From Deltaproteobacteria bacterium (GTDB lineage: Bacteria; Myxococcota_A; UBA796; UBA9615), in assembly GCA_029261955.1 (NCBI GenBank), contig JAJDAI010000796.1:1-6695 (forward strand): 6,695 nucleotides of DNA. The letters run 5' to 3'. Shown piece after piece: positions 1-4,292 of this stretch (within the stretch, counting starts at the first letter, position 1; every line of letters starts with the position of its first letter). The notes under the pieces are model-generated. The model had not been told where the DNA came from. It searched no databases and saw only the letters and a program-made list of their open reading frames with translations. Both the position numbers and the translations under genes were made by a program.

Positions 1-235
1 GATGCTGCGCGCGGCGCTCATCGCCCGCCGCGGCGGTGACCCGAGGCCGGCGCTGCGTCGCGCGGTCGGGGGCTTCGACGCGGCGGAGATGCTGCTCTAC
101 CGGGAGGTCGCCCGCTGGCACCTCGGCGAGCAGGAGACCGCAGAAGGCTGGCTGCGGCAGCGTGGCGTCGTGCACCCTGATCGCATCGTCCAGCTGCTCG
201 CGCCGGGCGTAGGGGGAGTTCCGTGCAAATCCTGA
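1..235 (+). CDS. C-terminal end of a probable Ser/Thr protein kinase with TPR-like tail (5' partial)
   Basis: About 77 residues remain, and the reading frame is open to the left edge, so the ATG at position 2 is probably internal. The piece is helical and Ala/Arg/Leu-rich, with an AAEMLLYREVARWHLGE helix followed by WLRQRGVVHPDRIVQLLAPG. That second stretch closely resembles the terminal 'W-M-x-x-Q-G-[IV]-x-x-P-x-R-M-x-x-[ML]-L-A-P-G' signature seen at the end of many myxobacterial Ser/Thr kinases with C-terminal TPR regions. The kinase domain itself lies outside the window, so the kinase assignment rests on this tail alone; a kinase-less TPR or ATPase regulator with the same tail is possible. 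The last residues (GGVPCKS) are encoded in DNA that also carries the ribosome-binding site and start of the next gene, suggesting co-transcription and translational coupling. Confidence 0.6.
   Translation, partial: MLRAALIARRGGDPRPALRRAVGGFDAAEMLLYREVARWHLGEQETAEGWLRQRGVVHPDRIVQLLAPGVGGVPCKS
211..218 (+). promoter_or_regulatory. Ribosome-binding site fixing the GTG start at 223
   Basis: AGGGGGAG lies 4 bases before the GTG at 223, inside the end of the upstream gene. No other in-frame ATG, GTG or TTG nearby has comparable support, so this site decides the start of the membrane protein gene. Confidence 0.6.
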
Positions 236-1305
236 GACGCCGACTCAACGAAGCCCAGAAGCCCAAGCGCGACCCCGACGGCGACCTCGTCCGCGTGCTC
301 GTGGGCAGCGCGGTGACCGCCGGCACCGTCATCGCGGTCCTGGCCTGCCTGAAGGCCCCGCCGGACTGGGCGAGCGCGGCGGAGCCCCTGGCGAACCCCA
401 CGCCCTACGGCTTCTTCGCCGGCCTTCTGCTCTTCGCCATCCCCGCCCTGACCGGCTTCGGCTTCCTGCTCTTCGACAAGACCTTCGTCAACCACCGGCG
501 GCCGCTGCTCATCTCGCTGGCCCTGCTCTGCGGCTTCGCGACGGTGGTCGACATCGGCCTCGTGGGCACGACCTTCTTCCGCTTCCCGAACGAAGGCTCT
601 GCCTGGTCAGCCGTGTCCATCCGCGGCTTCAACTGGATCGACATGACCTGGGACCCGCTGCCGCTGGAGGACCTCGTCTTCTACCTGGCCGCCATCCTGC
701 TCACGCTGGTGCTCTACATCTGGGGCAGCGTCAGCTGGCTGGGCGTGCACAGCGCCGACCACTTCAGGGACAGGACGCACCCCTGCTGGCACGGGGAGAA
801 GTGGAGCTACAGCTTCGGCCGCTGGGAGATCGTGGGCCTCTGCGTGTCGGCAGGCCTGATCCTGGGCGCCTGGGCGCTGCAGGCCTGGCTGAACCCGGAC
901 GCGACCTTCCCGCTCTACTTCGCCTACCTCGTCCTGGCGACGATCCTGCCGAGCGTCTTCCTGCTCGACATCGTGCGCAAGCACGTCAACTGGCACGCCT
1001 TCGCGGTGACCGCGCTCTACATCGTGGCCATGAGCTTCGTCTTCGAGGTGTCGCTGGCCCTGCCCTACCAGTGGTGGGGCTTCGCGGACGAGACGCTCAT
1101 CGGCATCCGCTTCGTCCCCTGGTGGAACGTGCCGATCGAGGAGCCGATCCTCTACCTGGTCAACAGCTACCTGATCGTCCTCATCTACGAGGCGACCCTG
1201 GTCTTCTGGGCCCACCGCAGCCAGCAGGCGGCGCCGGCTGGCTACAACCACGACCCCACGAAGACCGACCCGAACCTGCCGCCGGATCAGCACACAGCGG
1301 CTTGA
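223..1305 (+). CDS. Lycopene-cyclase-domain (CrtYc/CrtYd fusion-type) integral membrane protein
   Basis: A 360-residue polytopic membrane protein with about eight hydrophobic segments (roughly residues 25-44, 63-84, 94-118, 150-170, 202-222, 229-250, 258-281 and 303-327). Two halves end in matching motifs: WDPLPLEDLVFYL at about 143-155, and WWNVPIEEPILYL at about 300-312 followed by VLIYEA. P-[IL]-E-[ED] followed by an aromatic/aliphatic helix is the hallmark of CrtYc/CrtYd (CarR-type) lycopene beta-cyclases, whose conserved acidic residues are thought to take part in cyclisation. Both glutamates are present (E149 and E306), each followed by a second acid (D150, E307). By family knowledge the role would be cyclising the ends of lycopene or a related polyene in the membrane. 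Fused family members are usually about 230 residues; this one is longer, with an extra N-terminal helix, a soluble loop at about 171-200 and a polar tail after 330. No other carotenoid genes are visible, so the substrate is inferred. It starts at GTG, 13 bp inside the preceding gene. Confidence 0.62.
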   Translation: MQILRRRLNEAQKPKRDPDGDLVRVLVGSAVTAGTVIAVLACLKAPPDWASAAEPLANPTPYGFFAGLLLFAIPALTGFGFLLFDKTFVNHRRPLLISLALLCGFATVVDIGLVGTTFFRFPNEGSAWSAVSIRGFNWIDMTWDPLPLEDLVFYLAAILLTLVLYIWGSVSWLGVHSADHFRDRTHPCWHGEKWSYSFGRWEIVGLCVSAGLILGAWALQAWLNPDATFPLYFAYLVLATILPSVFLLDIVRKHVNWHAFAVTALYIVAMSFVFEVSLALPYQWWGFADETLIGIRFVPWWNVPIEEPILYLVNSYLIVLIYEATLVFWAHRSQQAAPAGYNHDPTKTDPNLPPDQHTAA

Positions 1306-1332
1306 GGGACGCCTACTCCAGGCTCCCGTCCC
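1306..1332. terminator. Possible hairpin between convergent genes
   Basis: GGGACG (1306-1311) pairs with CGTCCC (1327-1332), and the loop contains a further CCT/AGG pair (1312-1314 with 1320-1322). It covers the 7-bp gap between the two converging stop codons and the last codons of the minus-strand gene. There is no T tract, so an intrinsic terminator is uncertain. Confidence 0.25.
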
Positions 1333-2005
1333 AGGGCTTCACCACCAGGTCGATGATCCGAGCGCGCTTCCCGTTCACGCGGATGGCCCAGGTCCCCACG
1401 TCCCGGCCGGGCTTGCGGCTCACCGGCACCGGCCCGATGCGCTCGCCGTTGATGTCGAGCTGGAGGCGGTTGCCGTCGAACCAGACCTGCACCTGGTTGA
1501 CCCCGTCGCCGATGCGCCACAGGCCGCCGAGCCCGCGATTCAGGGTCTCCTGACCCCGGATCTTCAGCTCGGCGTCGCGGTCCATGCGGATGTAGAAGCC
1601 CAGGTCCTTGAAGTCGAACTGGTGCTCGTCCTTGCCCGAGGTCTGCTCGAATCCGTAGGACATGTAGAAGCCCGTGCCCTTGAACTCACGGGTGAGGGTG
1701 TAGCCAGCGCCGGCCGCCCCCTCCTCACCGAAGGTGCCGCGCTCGGAGTTGAAGCCGGTGGCCTTCGCCTGGCCGCCCCCGGTCTTCGCCTTCGCCTTCG
1801 ACGCGCCATCCGAGCAGCGGCCCGTGTCGCAGATCAGCGAACCGTCGCAGTCCACGTCCTTGAAGCACTCACCCGCCCAGTCGCGGCAGAGGCCGCCGAC
1901 GCAGAAGCGGCCGTTCTTGCAGTCGGAGTCAGAGCCGCAATCGGCCGACGCGGTGGCGGGGACGAGCAGGGCAAGGGATGCGAACAGCGCGAGACGAGCG
2001 AACAT
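1313..2005 (-). CDS. Secreted protein with two identical Cys modules and a beta-rich C-terminal domain
   Basis: A 230-residue protein. The ATG at 2005 is chosen because GGAGG lies 4 bases upstream and because it begins a clean signal peptide: MFAR, then a hydrophobic core, then ATASA before D22 (cleavage after residue 21). The reading frame is open 17 codons further upstream, but that extension would bury the signal. Mature residues 23-40 and 47-64 are two modules with identical C-x5-C-x5-C-x4-C spacing (C23/29/35/40 and C47/53/59/64). This resembles the short Dickkopf-like or 'C-x-x-D-x-D-C' Cys-rich repeats common in secreted myxobacterial proteins, and four disulfides are expected. A Lys/Ala/Gly-rich linker (about 65-82) leads to residues 83-230, rich in alternating beta-strand patterns such as VQVWFDGNRLQLDINGERIG. 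That stretch is reminiscent of concanavalin/LamG-like sandwiches (the 'NG-x-x-[IV]' strand), but I cannot name the family. It is probably periplasmic or extracellular; its binding target is unknown. It is likely co-transcribed with the membrane gene 31 bp upstream. Confidence 0.7.
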   Translation of the reverse strand: MFARLALFASLALLVPATASADCGSDSDCKNGRFCVGGLCRDWAGECFKDVDCDGSLICDTGRCSDGASKAKAKTGGGQAKATGFNSERGTFGEEGAAGAGYTLTREFKGTGFYMSYGFEQTSGKDEHQFDFKDLGFYIRMDRDAELKIRGQETLNRGLGGLWRIGDGVNQVQVWFDGNRLQLDINGERIGPVPVSRKPGRDVGTWAIRVNGKRARIIDLVVKPWDGSLE

Positions 2006-2009
2006 GAAA

Positions 2010-2014
2010 CCTCC
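2010..2014 (-). promoter_or_regulatory. Ribosome-binding site for the secreted Cys-module protein
   Basis: GGAGG on the minus strand, 4 bases before the ATG at 2005. It selects this start over the upstream in-frame ATG at 2056 and agrees with the signal peptide beginning here. Confidence 0.6.
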
Positions 2015-2036
2015 GACAGGGGAGGATTCTGCCTGA

Positions 2037-2387
2037 TCATCCGAAGGCGTGGACAACCATGCCGCCCAGGGCGAAGAGGAAGCCCATGCCGAAGGCGGGC
2101 ACCCAGCCCTTGAGCTCGAACTCGCGCAGGATGCCGTCGGTGGCCTTGAGCAGCACGGCGTTGACCAGGGTCGGCACCACCAGCTTGAAGAGGCCGCCGG
2201 TCAGCACGATCAGCGGGAAGGACACCACCGCGAGCACCGCCGTGATGAGCCAGCCGATCACGACGTTCAGGAAGCCGAAGACCACCGCGACCATGAACGC
2301 GGTCCAGCCGTTGCGGACGGTCACCCCGGGGAAGACCTGGGGGGCGACGAGGGCGAGGACCGTGAAGACGATGAGGGGGACGAGCAT
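2037..2387 (-). CDS. Phage holin family / YvlD-like four-helix membrane protein
   Basis: A 116-residue, strongly hydrophobic protein with about four membrane segments (roughly 2-16, 28-50, 51-73 and 96-114). The order of motifs matches the YvlD-type 'phage holin superfamily IV' family (PF04020): a PGVTV-type strand after helix 1, then WTAFMVAVVFGFLNVVIGW (the family's 'A-x-x-x-G-x-x-N-x-x-[IV]' segment), FPLIVLTGGLFKLVVPTLVN (the family's 'lP-[LI]-x-[LI]-x-T-x-G-l-F-x-x-[VI]-x-x-x-[ML]'), and a C-terminal helix after ELKGWVPAFG. Despite the name, most members are chromosomal inner-membrane proteins of unknown role, often tied to envelope stress; nothing here indicates a prophage. The ATG at 2387 is preferred because GGAGG lies 4 bases upstream; the frame continues upstream to an ATG at 2546, but that extension is Arg/Pro-rich and overlaps the divergent gene. 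It is probably the first gene of a two-gene operon with the secreted protein downstream. Confidence 0.8.
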   Translation of the reverse strand: MLVPLIVFTVLALVAPQVFPGVTVRNGWTAFMVAVVFGFLNVVIGWLITAVLAVVSFPLIVLTGGLFKLVVPTLVNAVLLKATDGILREFELKGWVPAFGMGFLFALGGMVVHAFG

Positions 2388-2391
2388 GCAG

Positions 2392-2396
2392 CCTCC
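2392..2396 (-). promoter_or_regulatory. Ribosome-binding site for the YvlD-like gene
   Basis: GGAGG on the minus strand, 4 bases before the ATG at 2387. It supports the 116-residue form over the 169-residue upstream-extended reading frame. Confidence 0.6.
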
Positions 2397-2421
2397 GAGG
2401 CGCGGTGGGGCGCGCACGGGG

Positions 2422-2450
2422 ATTCTACGGCGCGCGGACGCAGCTATTGC
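2422..2450 (-). promoter_or_regulatory. Candidate sigma-70-type promoter for the minus-strand operon
   Basis: On the minus strand, TAGAAT (2427-2422) matches five of six bases of the TATAAT -10 consensus and stands out in GC-rich DNA. It lies 34 bases before the ATG at 2387, leaving a short leader. The -35 region about 17-18 bases upstream (around TGCAAT) is a poor match. It sits in the divergent gap between the YvlD-like and methyltransferase genes. I saw no convincing plus-strand promoter in the same gap. Confidence 0.3.
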
Positions 2451-2488
2451 AGGGCTACCGGGGCGAGGGCCCCACTTGGGGGTCGACC

Positions 2489-2493
2489 GGAGG
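2489..2493 (+). promoter_or_regulatory. Ribosome-binding site favouring a GTG start at 2500
   Basis: GGAGG lies 6 bases before an in-frame GTG at 2500, whereas the in-frame ATG at 2518 has no purine-rich motif at the right distance. This makes the GTG start the better supported of the two. Confidence 0.45.
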
Positions 2494-2499
2494 CCCCGA

Positions 2500-3132
2500 G
2501 TGCGCGATGGTCTCAACATGGGCCCCCGCTCCTCGTTCTGGGACAAGCGCTACAGCCAGCCCGGCTTTGCCTACGGCACCAACCCGAACGAGTTCCTGGT
2601 CCGCGCCGCCCCGCGCATCCCCGACGGCCCCGTGCTCTGCCTCGCGTCCGGGGAAGGCCGCAACGCCGTGCACCTGGCGGAGCTGGGGCACGAGGTCACC
2701 GCCGTCGACATCAGCCTGGCCGGGCTCGAGAAGACGAAGCTGCTGGCGGCCGAGCGCGGCGTGTCCGTGTGGACGACGCAGGCAGACCTGGCCGACTACG
2801 CCATCGAAGCGGGCGCCTGGTCGGGCATCGTCGCGATCTTCGCCCACCTGCCGCCTCAGGTGAGGCGCAGGCTCCACCGCGCCGTCGTGCAGGGCCTGGC
2901 CCCGGGCGGGGCTTTCGTGTTGGAGGCCTACACCGCCGACCAGCTCCAGCACGGCACGGGCGGGCCGCCGCTCCGCGAGCTGCTGTTCGGGCTGGACGAG
3001 CTGCGGGAGGAGCTGGAGGGCCTGGACTTCCTGCACGCGAAGGAGATCGTGCGCCACATCGAAGAGGGCAAGTTCCACCACGGCACCTCCGCGGTGGTCC
3101 AGGTCTTCGGGGTTCGACCATCCGCGGGCTGA
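2500..3132 (+). CDS. Class I SAM-dependent methyltransferase (TehB-like)
   Basis: About 210 residues from GTG 2500, or 204 from ATG 2518; the numbering here uses the ATG. The N-terminus reads SFWDKRYSQPGFAYGTNPNEF, the 'F-W-D-x-R-Y ... Y-G-x-x-P-N-x-F' opening of TehB/thiopurine-like small-molecule methyltransferases. Motif I is VLCLASGEGRNAVHLA (39-54), a variant of 'hhDhGCGEGRNA' with Leu-Ala-Ser for Asp-Leu-Gly/Gly-Cys. The acidic end of strand 2 is VTAVDIS (60-66), contacting the SAM ribose in this fold. ADLADY (89-94) fits motif III, and LAPGGAFVLEAY (127-138) is the post-motif strand. A His-rich C-terminus (IVRHIEEGKFHHG) follows. The expected role is SAM-dependent methylation in the cytoplasm; family members act on tellurite, thiols or other small molecules, and the substrate here cannot be read from sequence. 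The 3' end overlaps the metallo-beta-lactamase reading frame, so the two are probably co-expressed. Confidence 0.82.
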   Translation: MRDGLNMGPRSSFWDKRYSQPGFAYGTNPNEFLVRAAPRIPDGPVLCLASGEGRNAVHLAELGHEVTAVDISLAGLEKTKLLAAERGVSVWTTQADLADYAIEAGAWSGIVAIFAHLPPQVRRRLHRAVVQGLAPGGAFVLEAYTADQLQHGTGGPPLRELLFGLDELREELEGLDFLHAKEIVRHIEEGKFHHGTSAVVQVFGVRPSAG

Positions 3133-4262
3133 TCCTCCTGACCTGGGCGCTGGCGGGCTGCGTGCGGCCGCACCCCACGCCCCTCCCCTCGGAGACCCAG
3201 CCGGCCCTGGCGATGCACGTGTTCGCCATCGGCCAGGCCGACTCCATGCTGTTCATCGGGCCGGCGCCCGAGCGGCGCACGCTGCTGGTGGACGTGGGCG
3301 AGGTCATGGGCGGCGACGGCCGCAACCACCAGCGCATCGCGGACCGCCTGGAGGCCCTGCTGGGCGGGCGGTCCCTGGACACCGTGCTGCTGACCCACTT
3401 CCACGGCGACCACACCGGCTTCTGGCGCAACGGCGCGGGGCAGGCCAGCGGGCTGTTCGGCCTCGTGGAGCAGGGCTGGACCATCGACACCCTCATCGAC
3501 CGCGGCGATGACCTCCGCTTCCGCACGCCGACTCGGGCCCACCAGGGCGTGATGAAGGCCGCGCCGGGCTGGATCGAGGACGGGCGGCTCGGGGAGCGCA
3601 TCTCGGCCGTCGCCGGCGGCACGCGCATCGATCTGGGCGAAGGCGTGGAGGTGGAGGTGCTCGCATCCGCGGGCCAGACGGGGCCTGGGGATCCGGGCGT
3701 GCTCGGCCAGTTCGCCGCCATGCCGACCTCGGAGAACGACTACTCCATCGCGCTGGAGGTCTCGGTCGGCAGCTTCGAGCTGTTCACGGCGGGGGACCTC
3801 AACGGGGCGCTCCAGCCCGAAGACGGCGAGCCGAAGCGCAGCACGAAGCGCTTCTTCGGGGAGCGCTTCACCAACATCGAGCAGCACCTGCTGGACCAGT
3901 GGCAGGACCGCGAAGCCAACGTCGAGATCTACCGGGCCAACCACCACGGCTCGCGCTTCTCGACCACGCAGCCCTTCCTGGACGCGCTGAACCCCGAGGT
4001 GATCCTCTACTCCACCGGCGGCCAGTACGGGCACCCGACCCGGGACGTGGTGGTGCGGGGCGCGGCCACCGCGGCGCAGCTGGTGACCTCCGCCGTCTCG
4101 GCCACCAACTGGCCACATGGCCTGCCCGAGGAGCTGGGCCATGTGGTCGGGGAGATCGTGGTCGAGGTCGATGCCGGCGGCGCGGGCTACACCGTCAACG
4201 GCGGCCGGCGGCGCAGCTTCAGCGACGAAGAAGAGGCACAGGGAGCCGACTCGCCCCGGTGA
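3120..4262 (+). CDS. ComEC-like metallo-beta-lactamase-fold lipoprotein; start codon uncertain (ATC?)
   Basis: A metallo-beta-lactamase-fold hydrolase close to the ComEC/Rec2 C-terminal type. Numbering from ATC 3120 gives 380 residues: a lipoprotein signal (hydrophobic core 4-10, lipobox LAGC at 11-14); the opening strand MHVFAIGQADSMLFIG (32-47), like the ComEC 'V-x-F-[IL]-D-V-G-Q-G-D-S'; LVDVGE (56-61); the zinc motif THFHGDH (92-98); FTAGDLNG (222-229) with the bridging Asp226; NHHGS (274-278); and YGHP (303-306). All expected metal ligands appear present, so an active hydrolase is likely, tethered to a membrane facing the periplasm or outside. The substrate is unknown; relatives act on nucleic acids or phosphoesters. 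No ATG, GTG or TTG precedes the signal peptide in frame: the codon where the start should be is ATC. Standard starts are GTG 3162 (just after the lipobox Cys) or ATG 3213 (at the fold's first strand), and both discard the signal. The 5' end overlaps the methyltransferase gene by 13 bp. Confidence 0.8.
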   Translation: MRGLILLTWALAGCVRPHPTPLPSETQPALAMHVFAIGQADSMLFIGPAPERRTLLVDVGEVMGGDGRNHQRIADRLEALLGGRSLDTVLLTHFHGDHTGFWRNGAGQASGLFGLVEQGWTIDTLIDRGDDLRFRTPTRAHQGVMKAAPGWIEDGRLGERISAVAGGTRIDLGEGVEVEVLASAGQTGPGDPGVLGQFAAMPTSENDYSIALEVSVGSFELFTAGDLNGALQPEDGEPKRSTKRFFGERFTNIEQHLLDQWQDREANVEIYRANHHGSRFSTTQPFLDALNPEVILYSTGGQYGHPTRDVVVRGAATAAQLVTSAVSATNWPHGLPEELGHVVGEIVVEVDAGGAGYTVNGGRRRSFSDEEEAQGADSPR

Positions 4263-4285
4263 GGGGCGAGCGGGTTCAACGCCCG
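4250..4285. terminator. Tandem hairpins between convergent genes
   Basis: A perfect 8-bp stem, CTCGCCCC (4250-4257) with GGGGCGAG (4263-4270), encloses a 5-base loop that contains the TGA stop of the metallo-beta-lactamase gene. A second short stem, CGGG (4271-4274) with CCCG (4282-4285), follows directly. They fill most of the 30-bp gap between two converging stop codons and would read as hairpins on both strands. No T tract follows, so a bidirectional terminator is plausible but unproven. Confidence 0.4.
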
Positions 4286-4292
4286 TCGCGAC

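Noticed and set aside
2037..2387. Prophage remnant suggested by a 'holin' gene
   Set aside because: The YvlD-type holin superfamily is common on chromosomes without phages, and no endolysin, integrase, att site or structural gene is nearby.
2460..2482. Overlapping GC-rich inverted repeats (GGGGC/GCCCC and CCCCA/TGGGG) before the methyltransferase
   Set aside because: Short, mutually exclusive stems in GC-rich DNA with no riboswitch-like architecture; too weak to call a regulatory RNA.
2059..2499. Upstream extension of the methyltransferase frame to an ATG at 2059
   Set aside because: It is antisense to the YvlD-like gene and low in structure; homologues of this methyltransferase type begin close to the F-W-D-x-R-Y motif.
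2049..3119. Upstream extension of the metallo-beta-lactamase frame to an ATG at 2049
   Set aside because: The extension runs antisense to the YvlD-like gene and out of frame through the methyltransferase gene; its Arg/Ala/Pro/His composition looks like shadow coding.
2928..4142. 404-codon minus-strand open frame opposite the metallo-beta-lactamase gene
   Set aside because: Arg/Ala/Gly/Pro-rich with no recognisable domain, while the opposite strand has a full set of metallo-beta-lactamase motifs.
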